Source: Schistocephalus solidus (taxonomy: Eukaryota > Platyhelminthes > Cestoda > Diphyllobothriidea > Diphyllobothriidae). From it: a stretch of DNA of 64,000 nt. The notes under the pieces were generated by a model. The model worked only from the letters and a program-made list of their open reading frames with translations. It had not been told where the DNA came from and did not search any database. The stretch is taken from contig WEDG01003326.1 in NCBI GenBank assembly GCA_017591395.1, positions 101,001-165,000 of the forward strand. Direction: 5' to 3'. A program made the position numbers and the translations under genes. Positions 23,725 to 35,085 of this stretch are shown here, piece after piece. The stretch's first letter is position 1, and every line of letters starts with the position of its first letter.

Positions 23725-24590
23725 CCGGCGGTGTTCTACCGCAGGTTTTCATGGAGACTCATATGACCTAATAGGCCCATGCGGTGTGTGAATGTGCGTG
23801 GTCATTGCGGACAGTTGAGTCGAGTTCGGCCTGTGTATGTTGGTGCTCTTGGCACTAGCTCGCCAGTAGTTAGGCCGGGAGGTGCTGAGTCTGCGGGGGT
23901 TGTGCTGATTGTACTGGTAGTCGAGCTCATGGGAGGACTATGGAAAGTGTTGATGGGTGCGCAAGATGTGTTGGCATCGTGATGGATTCCGCTTGCTTGG
24001 ATGCGCATGTGACCGAGCAGGCCCATGCAATGAGTGAATGCACGTGAACAGTGAGGGCATTGGAGGCGGCGGTCTCTACTGTGTGTTGGTGCTCCAGGCA
24101 CTAATTCGCCAGTCTCTGTGCGATGGATTCGCAAGTGACCGATGTGTGAGGTGAATGTGTGATGGCAATGAAGACAGGTTGGTACCGAGACCCATCGCTG
24201 GTACTGGGGATGGTAGTGGTGGTGGTAGGAGGTGGGGGGTAGTCGGAACTGGCCACTGAGGTGGTGTTCGTGGCCGTGATCGGCGCAAGTGGTTGGGAAG
24301 GGAGGAGGACGTTGGTGACCGTGGGTGGCGGGAATCGGTGAAGTGGCAATCAGTGATTGGGGTGGTCGTCGTCGTGGGGTCTGAGATAAATGTGGCAGAA
24401 GTTGATGTTGTAGGATTGTTGTTGCGTTGAGTTTAAAGATGCCCGACCAGGCCGATTCGCGCGCGGAATGTGCGTTGGCTGTGTGAACATTGACGGTGTT
24501 GATTCGGGGCGCTTGTAACTTGTGAGCCGACCTTGTGGCCTTAGCAACGGCGATGCGGTTGACTTCGTATATTGCTGCACCAGTCCTCAT
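23725..24590 (-). pseudogene. LINE copy A C-terminal zinc-finger tail
   Basis: The open frame 23802-24590 (262 codons) starts in GAAIYEVNRIAVAKA, typical for the end of this LINE family's RT-linked part, and continues through a His/Pro-rich spacer into CLHCHHTFTSHIGHLRIH and CPHCSRAFTHCMGLLGHMRI. A third finger-like unit, CPQ then PRTFTHRMGLLGHM, follows after a stop down to about 23725. The fingers have the form C-x2-C-x4-F-x4-GL-x2-H, with the last His partly lost. Confidence 0.8.
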
Positions 24591-24599
24591 GGGTCTTCA

Positions 24600-26497
24600 C
24601 GCCGGTCTGTTCTCCCAAGTCGCCGAGTTGATTCAAAAATTTATTCAAAGTGCCCTTGTAGCGTCGTTTTTGACCTCCCTGTCGGTGTGCACCCGTAGCG
24701 ACATCTCCGTAAAAAAAGTCGTCTGGGTAGTCAATCGCCGTCCATTCTCACCAGGTGGCCGCTCCATCGCAGTTGCACTTGCCTCAGCATGGCGTAGATG
24801 CTGAGATCCACTCCAGAACTTTCGTGTCCCGGACCCTGTCTTGCCGTCTTAGTTTCAGTATTTTGCGGAGGCAGCTGAGATGGAAGTTATCAGCTGCCTG
24901 GCTTGGTTCGAATAGACGTTCCAGGTCTCCGCTCCGTAAAGGGGTGTCGTCAAGACGACGACCTTGTGCATCTTCAGTTTGGTGTTCAGGTGAATACCGT
25001 GGTGATCCCACATGGAGGCCTGCAGTCGGCCGAATGCCTGACTGGCCTTGGAGATCCGCTGAGCAACCTCGTCGTCGATTCTTGTGTTGCGTGACAGCGT
25101 GCTTCCGAGATAAGCAAAGGTTTCCAAATTTTTGAATTAAGGGCCGTTGGCATTGATTGGGGGAGCATTGTATTCCTTGCTGGGTGGCGTTTGGTGCATC
25201 ACTGCCGTTTTGGATGTACTATTGTTACTCGAAAATTGGCGCAGCCTGGAGCAAAGAGGCCCATGCTCCTTTGCATGTCCTCCACCGTCACGGTGTTAAG
25301 GGCGCATTCGTCCTCGAAGAGCAAATCATGGACTGTAGTCGTAGACACATGCGTTGGGGCCTTTATACGCCGACTTTTGAGAAGGTGTCCGTCACTTCAA
25401 TAGGCGATGCGGATCCCAGGCTGCTCATCACGGTAGGCGTCAACCAGCATAGCAGCGAACATGAGACTGAAAAGGCGGGGGTTAATACGCAGCCCTGCTT
25501 CACTCCGTTGGTCACTGCGAATGCTTCGAATACCGTCCTGTTGTCAGTGACGCGTGCCATCATCTCGTCCTGAAGCTGACGCACCATGTGCATTGAACCA
25601 CTAAGAAAATCCGAATTTCTGCAGGATTTTCCACAGTCCGTCGCGATACCCCATTTCAGATCCACGAAAGTAGTATTCAGGTGGGATCGCATATCTTGGC
25701 ATTTCTCTTGTAGCAGTCCAGCAGCGAAAATCCTGTCGGCTGTTCCGCGTAGTCTTCAGAAGCTACATTGGCTTTCCGAGAGGAGTCCCTACTCTGTGTG
25801 GTCGTTTAGACGTTTCATAACGATTTGGTTATAGATCTTCCCGGCGATGTTGAGCAACGAGATGCCTCTGGTTAATCACAGAGTTGCCGGTTGGGGAACC
25901 GACAAAGATCTTACCGGCGATGTTCAGCAACAATATGCCTATGTGATTATCACCGAATTGTCGGTTACCTTTCCGCTTGTAGGGATGGACAATGGTCACG
26001 TCTTTGAAATCCCGAGGAACTTGTCCTTGGCGCCACATCTCCTGGAAGAGTGTTGGGAGTTCTGCCATCAGCCGGGGCTCGCCGTGCTTGTAGACTTCCG
26101 GTGGGATTGCGTCGGATCCCGGTGCTTTACCGCCAGAAATCTGCTGCACGGCCCGGATGGTTTCTGGTAGGAAAGGCGGCAGATCCAGGTCATTGTTCGT
26201 GTCCACTTGAGGGAGCCGTTCAATGGCAGCATCGGTGATAGCTGATGAGCAATTGAGGACACTTCTGAAGTGCTCGGCCCAGCGCTTCATGATTTGCGAT
26301 TTCTCTGTCGGCTGTGTTGTGCCGTCAGAGCTGAGCAGCGATGCGGTTCCCCTTATGCGGGGACCATAGATGGCCTTGATGGCTTTGAAAAAGTTTTTCT
26401 TTTCATTGCGATCCGCATACCCCAGGATTTCCTCAGTCTTTCGGACCATCAGGCATCCTGCATCTCCCGCACCCGTTGCCGTACAAGGCGCCGGCAT
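24600..26497 (-). pseudogene. LINE copy A reverse transcriptase and thumb
   Basis: Minus-strand frames contain MKRWAEHFRSVLN, LPETIRAVQQISGGKAPGSD, AIPPEVYKHGEPRLMAEL, FKDVTIVHPYKRKGNRQ, then a 73-bp duplication that breaks the frame, VTNGVKQGCVLTP and [20 protein letters not shown]. The catalytic FADD is changed to FEDE around 25308-25319. No intact frame spans the domain. Confidence 0.85.
25833..25978. repeat. 73-bp imperfect tandem duplication inside LINE copy A
   Basis: Two consecutive units, 25833-25905 and 25906-25978, each start agatctt(c/a)ccggcgatgtt and carry the LLNIAGKI coding segment. The units already differ at many positions. Copy C has a single unit. Confidence 0.85.
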
Positions 26498-27631
26498 CTG
26501 AAGAAGGCTGATTTGGTAGTATCAGTCCAAAGGTCCATGTAGGCTTTGTGTAGTCCATTCTTCTCCGCGAGTAAGTTACTGATGTCGGCATCATTGTCGT
26601 CAAACCAGTCCTGGTGTTTACGGCGTGCGCATCTGAGGACTTCGAGGGCGCTGGACTGGATAGCATTCCGCAGTTGACACCATCGTTTTTCCACGGTGGT
26701 TTTATTATCTGGAGCATGCAGGTCCTCCAGTTTCTGGTTTATCTGGTTGCTGAAATCAAAACATTGAGCAGGCAAATTTAACAAAACAGTACTTAACTTA
26801 ACTGGCGGTCGCTTACCTTGGGGTCTTCGTGAGAGTTTAAGTCGGAGCCTCATCTGGGAGATGACGAGGCGTTGATCTGTACAACCATCGGCATCGCGGA
26901 TCGCCTTGGTTACCAGTACGTCCTGTTGATCTCGCCCCCGGACGAGAACATAGTCCAGCAGCTGCCAGCGCCGCGACCGAGGGTGCATCCACGTGGCCTT
27001 CTCCCACGTCGGAAGGCGGAAGAAGGTGTTGGTCAGCAGGAGACGGTGCTCCGCTCACGTTCGCAGTAGAAGGAGGCCGTTATCGTTACAGCTCCCGATA
27101 CCATGGAGACCCAGCACTCCCTGCCAGGTATCGTGGTTCGTCCCAACGTGGGCTTTGAAGTCACCAAGGAAAATTAACTTGTCCACCTTCGGCACAGTCG
27201 CCAGCACTGCGTGCAAGTCATCGTAGAATTTGTCCTTCGCCTCATCAGAGCTCGTCATTCGGAGAGCGTATGCGCTGATGATAGTGGCGAACTCTTCTCC
27301 CCGAAGAAGCAGGCGGAGCCTCATCAGGCGATCACTGCTACCCAGCGGCAGCCAGGGCAGATGATCCACGATGTCGTTCCGGATGACAAAAGCGACACCA
27401 GCGTCGCGTCGCTCTGCCTTTTGGCCGGTCGCTCCAAAAGAAGGTGTAGCCGGCACCCACCTCCTCCAGCTGACCCTGCACAAAGAATCGGGTCTCGCTG
27501 AGAGCAGCAATGTCCACCTTGTAGCGCGCCAGTTCCCGAGCGACTAGCGCCGTCCTCCGTTCCTGTCGGTTGCTCCTAGGATTGTCTAAAAGGAAACGAA
27601 CTTTCCAGGCTGCTAGTGTGTGCGGACGCAC
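26449..27631 (-). pseudogene. LINE copy A endonuclease and linker
   Basis: Minus-strand frames 27338-27631, 27055-27510 and 26449-26988 join across frameshifts. They hold [29 protein letters not shown] with the catalytic Glu, KLIFLGDFKAHVG (canonical LGDFNxRVG, Asn changed to Lys) and [16 protein letters not shown], then [10 protein letters not shown] where an APE-type endonuclease should have (S/T)DH. The catalytic His is Gln (codon at 26872-26874). The linker continues with [20 protein letters not shown]. Non-functional. Confidence 0.85.
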
Positions 27632-28172
27632 TCGAGCAGCCAGGAGGGTATGGTGTGGAGGATGTGGTTTGAGTTGTTTTGCGAGCCGCGAACGGGTGCA
27701 GAAGACATGAGACCCAGCATTTGTTTTGGGTACCTGTTCAAGTCCTTTCCCCGCTAGGAGGCAAGCAGTGCTGTACCTAAATAGGGTTGCTCGGACATCC
27801 CAGACGGCTGTCGAACTCCACTATGGTTCATGGTTTTGTTTTTGTGGGAGAACGACCCCAGTTAGCCTGGACCGTCTATGGGTTTGCTTCGCCCCCACCG
27901 TAGGACGTTTTGAGAGGGGGGAGGTGGGAAGTTCGGGAGTCAGACATTCCGGGTGTGGAGGCACATACAACACCGGAGACCCTCACCTGGTTTAGCCCGC
28001 CGGTCGTGACGGTTGCCCGGGGTGTGGCCGCTGGGATGAACCCAACTTCGAGGAGCCACAGGCGAGAGCTGGATACCAGTTAGAGGTGGCCACATGAGAA
28101 TCACCACCTGTACGAGACAAATGGGGCGATCAAATGCTATCTGTGTTCTGCTTCCCCTAACTAGTATCCCTA
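27632..28172 (-). promoter_or_regulatory. LINE 5' leader, copy A
   Basis: About 540 bases conserved with 47880-48505, 59092-59705 and, in part, 55806-56110 and 40691-41042. Read on the minus strand it starts GTGTAGGGATACTAGTTAGG. A conserved ATG (near 27720) opens a small reading frame that here ends early because of an indel. Conservation among copies suggests promoter or UTR function; that is inference. Confidence 0.7.
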
Positions 28173-28192
28173 CACCCCACACACACACTCGA
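28173..28192. repeat. (CA)n tract between repeat R2 and LINE leader
   Basis: Short CACACACA tract exactly between the R2 unit and the start of the copy A leader. Comparable TG/GA tracts flank the same modules at 40658-41895. Confidence 0.7.
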
Positions 28193-28560
28193 CAGTTCGA
28201 CCGTCGTAGTCCGACGCTGTCCACCGTATGCTCCACATCATGGTGTTGCAGGGACGGTGTCTTACGCGTGGATTAGTTTTAATTGATAGTAGCCTTGCGC
28301 TGCAGCTACCGCACTCTCTTCTCCTCCCTCACCTGAGCCCGGTGTCAAGACAGAGTCAAGAAGATCGGAGGCGGGAGAGCACGCAGGTGGCTGCTGCGGC
28401 CGGGTATCCTAAGCCATAGCCGCTCCTAGGCGTGCAACCATACCCCCCCCCATGTTCGGGTTTTGTTATGGGAGCGCAACCCGAATAGCGCCTGATGTGG
28501 CCCCGTGTTGGTCCAACGCATCTACCACGTGGCCCGTTTAGGGGACACAAACACACATGT
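28193..28560 (-). repeat. Dispersed repeat R2 (about 360 bp)
   Basis: Minus-strand copy of the unit at 41043-41408. R2 starts CCCTAAACGGGCC, soon followed by GTGGTAGATGCGTTGGACC, and ends CTACGACGGTCGAACT next to a microsatellite. The head resembles a decayed tRNA A-box region (compare the SINE at 51022), so it may be a SINE; that part is inference. Confidence 0.75.
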
Positions 28561-29043
28561 ACCGAGCGTTGTCTGGCCGGTTGAAAAGGATATGAGAAAA
28601 TGTAGGCCTATTGCCTCTGTGTCTGTTTGTGTTTGCGAATGTTTTTTTGGCGGGGTTAGGACAAATTTGTCAAACAGGACGGCTAATTTACGAACGTCTC
28701 CATTCCGGAGTTGCCAGGTCGTTCAGACCTTTCGCTCGCTATGCGAAGAATAGGAGTGATGCCATTTATCATCAGCCGAAAATTTCGCCGACGCCGGAGA
28801 TGACAGGAGTTTGTGTCGTATGTGATGTTCAACTTTTTCCCTTTCCCCTTAGGTTGACCGCTCTTTAATGTAAGGGCGACTGTGAGGAGAGTTGGTTAGT
28901 TCCTAAAATTAGCCTGCTGCCGTTTTTAACCGTATATCGTATTTTTTGGCCTGTAGAAGCATTCAGAAAACTAGTTGGCCCGCCTGCCTGTGCTTTCGAC
29001 TAACTCTTATCGGGCTAGTACATTTAGAGGATAACGGGGTCAA
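28561..29043. other. No feature seen
   Basis: About 480 bases with no recognised coding region or repeat. Confidence 0.5.
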
Positions 29044-29600
29044 TTAAAAACGGAGGTGGTAAGAAAAATTAAGCAATGTCCATCTTTTCATACAAGTGGG
29101 AGGATAATTAGAAGTAGTGAATATCAATATAGCCAAGTGGTGATTTTTAGTGTGGATAGACAGAGGGTTATGAAAAGCCGTTTCAAGGGGCAGTGGAGGA
29201 AGGCACGGATAATTGTATTCAGTTAAGTGAACTTTGGCCGTGGCAAATATGGGGGCTGTACGGGGTTCTTCTGTGCGCACAACATCGACTTGTTAAATCT
29301 GATTAATGCCGTCTCTGCTGTCGCAAGCAGACGCTGTTACAGTGCGGTTTGGAGTGATTCGGTGCGGCCTTACACGGAAGGCTTCGCTGTGGTCCCCATT
29401 GTGCCCGAAGTCGTCAATATGTACGATACTAACACTGCTTTTGCCTCTAACTTCGCCTTTTTCTCAGCCATGCCGGGAGGTGTTCCCGCATCCATTTTAA
29501 TATGTGTCGACTCACGCAACCAATATAACCTGCTTCACTGTAGCAAGTGATGGAGTTGTTATCGCCAGCCAACATTACGATGTCTGAGCCTGGCTTCATC
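29044..29600 (-). mobile_element. Decayed GIY-YIG-type retroelement end
   Basis: The minus-strand frame 29447-29644 contains GYIGCVSRHILKWMREHLPA, which fits the GIY-YIG core with a following (R/S)EHLPxWL helix seen in flatworm Penelope-type proteins. In another frame it continues with DFGHNGD and SEAFRV, the usual HxxxTGH and F(R/K)V spacing, to about 29050. Frameshifts make it a remnant. Confidence 0.5.
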
Positions 29601-30217
29601 AGTGGGTAATGCTGCCTGAGACACCAACTGGGAGTTCTATGCACAGTAAAATTCCTTTTTGCCTACAAATTGGGATTCGGCTTGAAGCTTCTAGTGCTCA
29701 GAGTACCAACACTGATTAGATCCCTACTGATTAAATGTACCTTAAGGTGGTCTGCTTTGGTAACGCATCTTCTCCGTGTAAAATGAAGTCTTTTAATAAT
29801 GGTACCCGAAATCTTGCGGCTGGGAAGGCTCGTGACTCAGCGTCTTCTCAGAAGTGAAGCTCCTGAAGAAGAGATACGATAAGTGAGAAGATCGAGGTAT
29901 GGAGGTGCCATGTACTTGGAAGAGTAGTTTGTTTGTTTGAGCTTTTGACTTGTTCTCGAGGCAGGCCCAAAATAGATACCAAAACGACGAAAAAAACAGT
30001 TTAAGTAGGGATCCCCTCTTATCAGCTTTGCCCTGCGTCCGTGCATATATGCTCATCGCCCCTTGAACGCAGTCGCCACTTTCGGAACTGACTTGCTAGT
30101 AGGAGGATCTGTTTATCAATTTAAGACCTCGTTTCCACGCCTCGACCACATTTCGCGTTGCCTTGATGTCATCTCCTCCAATTTTCACACGACTGCAAAG
30201 TTGGACGGCTGATTTTC
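29601..30217. other. No feature seen
   Basis: No recognised coding region or repeat. Confidence 0.45.
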
Positions 30218-30430
30218 TTATATGCTGTGATCAGTCCTGAGAGATAAAACATCTCCCTGTCGAACTCTAAGTTTGATGGTTACGGGGCAACCGATGCGTG
30301 GAATGCAGCGGTATATGGAACCAGGCTGTTCATTTGCGTTTGGTCGACCCTTAGCACCCATGGTTTGGCGACATATGATGCCCACCAATCGGAGTGCGAC
30401 TGCCACCTTGGAGTTGCGGATGCTGTGTTT
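30218..30430 (-). mobile_element. Penelope-like GIY-YIG fragment
   Basis: The minus-strand frame holds KVAVALRLVGIICRQTMGAK, then GRPNANEQPGSIYRC and IPRIGCP, matching the linker and the first GIY-YIG strand of the PLE copies at 9040 and 10210 (LNPKEQSGIMHRIPRLNC). It ends shortly after the first strand. Confidence 0.55.
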
Positions 30431-30928
30431 CATATCCTCGAACGCATGTTTTACTGCCCCCAGTTGGCTTTTTGACTGTGTATAGGTAAGTTTTTCTTGA
30501 AACACGCTTAGCTGAGGCTGCCTTGAGACTGTCTGCATGTAGGTCGAACTCTGTCCGAAGTAATTCCACAGTCTGGACCTTGACAGCGTAACCCGAGTTG
30601 TACGAGCAGTTGACTCCACATCCAAGTGATACTATGTCTTGCTCTCAGAGTTACTTATATCGTAAAGCCTTCTAGTTACCGCAGGCCTGAATGATCACGC
30701 CAGAGTTGAGTTCTTCGCACATCTGGTCCGCGCCTAGAATCTGCGGAGTTTGATGCTCGCGTCCTCATCTTTCGCATTCTTCTGCTTTGTGCTTGTATGT
30801 GGACATTGTTTGCTCACATTCCTTAGGACGTTTTTAATATCAATGTCTCGGGACCATCTTTTACTTTGATATATTCCAGCGTTTTCCGTATATGAACAGT
30901 GTTGAGTGCAGTAAATGCTATTTGTTCT
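30431..30928. other. No feature seen
   Basis: No recognised coding region or repeat. Confidence 0.4.
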
Positions 30929-31009
30929 AGAATAGGCAGATTACTATTGCCGGCAAAGACAAGACAAAGTCTTCCTTGTCTTTGCCAGCAATATTAATCT
31001 GCTTATTCT
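30929..31009. repeat. Hairpin: 35-bp inverted repeat
   Basis: Arms 30929-30963 (starts AGAATAGGCAG) and 30975-31009 (ends CTGCTTATTCT) pair with few mismatches around an 11-base loop. The arm sequence (GGCAAAGACAAG) also occurs at the end of the SINE family at 43110-43460 and 50746-51285, so this is a core of that repeat without its tRNA-like head. Confidence 0.8.
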
Positions 31010-31084
31010 ACTACTAGCCGCTGTGTGGTCCAGACTTATTTGTACAATTGTACTGTTGTTCTGTACTTATTCTTTGATGAATGT

Positions 31085-31205
31085 TCATCTGCTTATGACA
31101 CTTTTCGCTGTGGGCTGCTGGCGAGGCTCGAGAGTGAGCTCCAGGGTAGAACTGGACGAGTGAGTTCCGTTAGCGATCGGTGAGCGCTCATCAACGAATG
31201 CAGAC
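31085..31205 (+). repeat. SINE (R3) tail fragment
   Basis: Matches the tail of the SINE at 51190-51275 and its reverse complement at 43115-43210 (shared GGCTGCTGGC, AGAGTGAG and CGATCGGTGA blocks). The tRNA-like head is absent. Confidence 0.65.
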
Positions 31206-33739
31206 CTATGTTCTTTTTACTCTTCAGTCTCTCCTGAACCCTCTCATGTCTAGTCAGCTGGTCTACTAGTTCGGCTAAATACCTCTCTCGGTTGTCAGTC
31301 TTGTGTTCAAATTTTCTTTTGCCTTTCTTTCGCCAGATGCTAGGCTGCTTCAACAGGCGATAGAGAGAGGGGATTACGGATCTACGACTGCCTTCCCCTC
31401 TGCTGACACCTGACTCCTCGTTTTTCTCCCCCAACTCTTCCCGTCTTTTTTCTCAGGATTTCTCACGCATCTCCTGCAGCATTTACACCCCCTTCCCTCC
31501 CTCCCTTATCAATAGTTTCCTTGTCTTTTTTTGTCTGCGGGAGGAAATGCGAAAGGTAGTACTGTCCACACTGCACTGCTTTCACCCCCTCTCCTCGCTG
31601 CCCCCTCCTTTTTGACAAACGCTGCAGCAGTTTTGACCCACTGCTGTGAGCCTGGGGTTCCCCGTTCTTTCTCCTACAAAATGAGGTGCCGTTTGTGGGC
31701 GCCCTTGGTTTGTCAGCGTACCTTTCCAACTCTTCGTCCCCACCTCCCCCCAATGTGACCTCTGTGCATGCTCTTCGTACACCCCGCAGCCCAGTCTCCA
31801 TTTTGCTTCTACTTGCGCCCACCCCCTCTGACCGCGCGACCTTCGACGTCCACACCCCTGCATGTGATTATGCGGGAGCGCCGCTGTGCTCACAGCGTTC
31901 GGCTACTATGAAGAATGTTACTGCTTTGTAAATTTGGTGAACTGATGATTTATAAAGTCTGATTAATCTCATCTGGTGCGTGTTTTATCTTCCGTCCTGT
32001 TCCCCTCTATCGTGGGCTCCCTCCTGCGTACTTTGTGAGCAATGGGCAGGCGCAAGTACTTTCTCCCTTCGCTATTTGTGTCACACCGATTGGCATGACC
32101 GCTTTGGGGCAGGGGCGGGGGTGGATTTGCGAGCTGATACGTTTTTCCCAAGAAAATGGGGTCTAACGTCTTTTAGCGTAACCCACTTCAGCAGGTATCG
32201 TGGAAGGGCACAATCCTCTCTTATGCATTATCAGCTTCGATACCTTAGAAATGGAATCAATGGAAGAAAAAATGTTCGTGTCTCCTCGACCGGTTGAGGG
32301 GGGGTGGAGGGTGTGTCTGCTAACTAACGCTAAAACTCGACCTAGAGCTAGGCTGCACTGGCATCTTAGCGTGACAGAGTAACCATTCTCAATGGCGGAG
32401 TGTTTGCGCTTATGGTCCACGATACATGGGGGGGGGGATTGCCCGGACGGCCAGAGTCCTATCCCCTCTACAGTCCGTGTGACTCAATCTTGCCTCTGGT
32501 ACACTAGGGGGTGAGGGAGGAGAAATGGAGGCTGACCCTGTGCTGCATTTCTCCACTGCAGTCCTGGTGACGCAAATATGCGCTAGGAGGGCCCCCTTAA
32601 GGTCATAGTGTAGGGGAGGTGACTTAGGCAAGGCACATAGAACAGCTCAATTTGTATGTGACCTTGTGGCAACTCCCACCGACTGAGTTGTTTAGTGAGA
32701 GCCCTGCGAGGGGAATGGATGAGAGAGAGAAAGCTACGCTTTATTTTGAAAGTAAAATTCCAAAACTTTCAGCAAAAAGTGTCCTCCATTCACTGTAAAT
32801 AGGGTTGGGAACATTAGCCACACAAACACGGAAGATCACAAACAAATGGCCGCAGAATGCACATATTAACCTCATGAAGAATCATTTTTGCATGTGCCTC
32901 TAAATATCGATCAATTTGTATTTCCTTCAAAATGTTGCCAGCGTCTTGCGCTGATGATCTCATTTTTGTTGTTCGAATAAACAAATAGGGTTAAAATTCA
33001 GTTTTAAATGGGTGAAATAGGCCAATCGACGTATATATAAGAGGATTCACATGCGAATGGAGAGCAGAAAAGATGGCGGCTCAATTACAAAAGCCCGCCA
33101 GGGATGCTAGCTGTTCACCTTAATTGTCAGGCCTAGGATCGAGTGAAGTCGATGCTGTGTTATCCTCCCTCGGTATGAAGCGAATCACATGCAAAACACT
33201 GCTGCTTATCCAGACGAAGCAGCATGGTGCTCTAGTCTCGCAATCCATCCTAGCTGCCAGCGCACAAGGTAGGGAATGAGCACAGCTCAAATGTGGTGTG
33301 TCATGGAAGTCATTTACTCGCGAAATCTGGCCCTGCGTGACATCTCAAGTGGCGTTTTTCAGTGCTACAAGATCGCCGAGTAAGGAGGCAGTTTGGTCGT
33401 TCCAATCTTTCTGGACTCATTGTCTGTTTTAGCCGGGCAACGACAGTTCAACTTGTTCCCTTCCAAATTTTAGCGATTGGAGGTGAATCCCTGGGTTAAA
33501 TTTCCCTCGGGGGTTCGATGTCAAGCTATGTTTCTTTCACGGTTTTCCGGTCACAAAAACCAAACCTGATGACTAGGTCAGTTCTACTTTTCAGCTTTTT
33601 TGTAACTTGGAGCAGGTCCGTTTATTTCAGGGGTCTATGGGTGCAGATCAAAATCTGATTTGCATATTTAGGCCGAAGTCCATCACCCACTGCGGGATAA
33701 CCGCGTAATATTCACAAGTTTCCAACAGGCAGTCCGTAA
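31206..33739. other. No recognisable gene
   Basis: 2.5 kb. Frames of up to 130 codons occur on both strands (31093-31434, 31463-31855) in GC-rich, low-complexity sequence. None resembles a known family and none is flanked by convincing splice signals. Confidence 0.45.
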
Positions 33740-33900
33740 CATAACTTATGAAATCATTTACCATGCTGGCAGCCCATGTACTAATTAAAAGCCCAGACAC
33801 GTGTGTTTTGCCGAGATTCTGCCGCTGCATGGCACAGCTGCGAGGACTTCGGTTCATAAGTGGGTCCCCCAGCATTCCCTGTATGTTTTCGGGGTGGATA
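33740..33900 (-). repeat. Dispersed repeat R6, copy 1
   Basis: Homologous to 49150-49350 and to the reverse complement of 50100-50290, with the shared block GAxATTCTGCCGCTG and, further on, GCGAGG. It contains the hammerhead-like core described at 33796-33860. Confidence 0.65.
33796..33860 (-). ncRNA. Hammerhead-ribozyme-like motif, copy 1 (decayed)
   Basis: On the minus strand: CTTATGA (core CTGANGA with one change), then ACCGA pairing with TCGGC before AAAAC (core GAAA with one change), a short loop, and the cleavage-type GTC. Stem II pairing is preserved and the spacing of about 64 bases is shared with the other two copies. Two core changes should make it inactive. Confidence 0.3.
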
Positions 33901-33984
33901 CTGCAGATTTTATTAGGGTTGCAAGTGCATGTATAAACTCAAATATTCAACCCATCTGGGGTATCGTACTTATCTGAATAGGGG

Positions 33985-34640
33985 TTTGGGCAACCCTGCG
34001 GCCTTAAACTGTTGCAGTATGCGGATGTCATTCTCGTTGCCTAGACCTGAAACAAATACGTGAACGCGCACTAGAATCTTATCTACGCTATCAGGAAAAC
34101 ATGCACAAATATCTTTTTTATTGTAATTATTTGGTAAAAAATTATGTGATCTTCTAAAATGTACAATAGAAGAAAGGATATTTTCGGTTTTAAAACAGTT
34201 TCTTATTATGAAATCTTGTAAAATCGTGAAATGTCCACTCATATGCCATCTTATTTACATGTGCATTAATGTTGCTTATAATGCATGTGCATGGTGCACA
34301 TCCGTTGTAAAATCTTACGAGAACTACATGATCTATTCTTAATAGTGTAGTGAAATGTGAGGTTTCCCTTAGGCGGTATGTAGTACGGGGACCTTGATTA
34401 AGAGTATTAAACAAATTTAACCACGAAAAATATATTTTCTGCAAGTATGAAGCTAGAAGCAGACGTGATTTGCTACCAAATGTGTACAGAAAAGAATACG
34501 TTCGTGCATGTATTCTATAAAATTTACTGGAATTTATATGGCATTTAAAATTGCTGGAAAAAATTCGTACTACTCAAGTAGCCATATTTACAGAGTGCAG
34601 TTTTCACAGATAAAGAGGTTTAATTCAAAAGCCTTTGATT
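33985..34640. repeat. AT-rich diverged repeat, copy 1 (pair with 53035-53625)
   Basis: Shares blocks in the same order with 53035-53625, for example TTGGTAAAAAATTA, GTTTCTTAT(T/A)ATGA, CGTGAAATGT/CTTGAAATGT and, near the end, the TACTACTCAAGTAG and ACTACTGAAGTAG pair. Minus-strand frames such as 34190-34444 may be old coding sequence, but I recognise no family. Confidence 0.6.
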
Positions 34641-34754
34641 ATACTATACGATAGTTACTATCACAACCCTACTTAAGCACTATTTTTGATTCGAATCTTC
34701 ATTTCAGAATTTTTGGGTATGATTTCATTTGATAGCTTGGGTTTTAGTTCGAAG

Positions 34755-34805
34755 AAGGACCGAGTTATCCCGGCAGTTGGCGCCTTGCAGGCCGTGATAC
34801 TAACC
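34755..34805 (+). repeat. Repeat R4 fragment
   Basis: GAGTTATCCCGGCAGTTGGC followed by GCCTTGCAGGCC matches 46425-46460 (GAGTTATCCCGTCAGTTGGC, CCTTCCAAGCC). It lies directly before an R2 unit. Confidence 0.55.
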
Positions 34806-34814
34806 GATGTGTGT

Positions 34815-35085
34815 TTGATTTTTAGTTGTGCCCCTAACCGGGCCGCGTGGAAGATGCGCTGGACCAACACGAGGACCAAATCCGGGTACGGCAAGCGTTA
34901 TTCAGTTTGCACATGGGGGCAGCGTGGTGGCACCCCTAGGTGCAGCCTAACGACGCACCAGCCGCCAGCGCCCTATCCAACCTCTGGTCTTCTTGACACC
35001 GGACACAGACGGGTGTGGGATGAGAGAGTGTGGTAGCTGCATAACAAGCCACCGTCCCTACACCACCCTCCTGTGCAGTAAACGC
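34815..35085 (+). repeat. Dispersed repeat R2, diverged copy
   Basis: Starts CCCCTAACCGGGCCGCGTGG followed by AAGATGCGCTGGACCAACAC and continues with the R2 order to CACCGTCCCTACACCACCCT. The microsatellite tail is missing. Confidence 0.7.

Larger units (their letters stand above)
23725..28172 (-). mobile_element. LINE copy A: EN-RT with zinc-finger tail, nearly full length, frameshifted
   Basis: In minus-strand order it holds a 5' leader (28172-27632), an APE-type endonuclease, a linker, a reverse transcriptase, and a C-terminal tail with C2H2-type motifs ending near 23725. At 4.4 kb it is the longest copy here. Several frameshifts, stops and a 73-bp internal duplication break it. EN-RT order and the GVKQGCVL and LxLGDF motifs place it among APE-endonuclease LINEs, likely RTE-related. 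The 3' end has no obvious tail. A repeat unit and a (TG)n tract lie just upstream of the leader. Confidence 0.88.

Noticed and set aside
26755..26815. Spliced intron in the LINE (GTAAGC to TTTCAG on the minus strand)
   Set aside because: The segment is open and conserved as coding sequence in copies A and B; the deletion in copy C does not use these boundaries.
31463..31855. 130-codon minus-strand frame
   Set aside because: GC-rich low-complexity sequence open on both strands; no domain or splice evidence.
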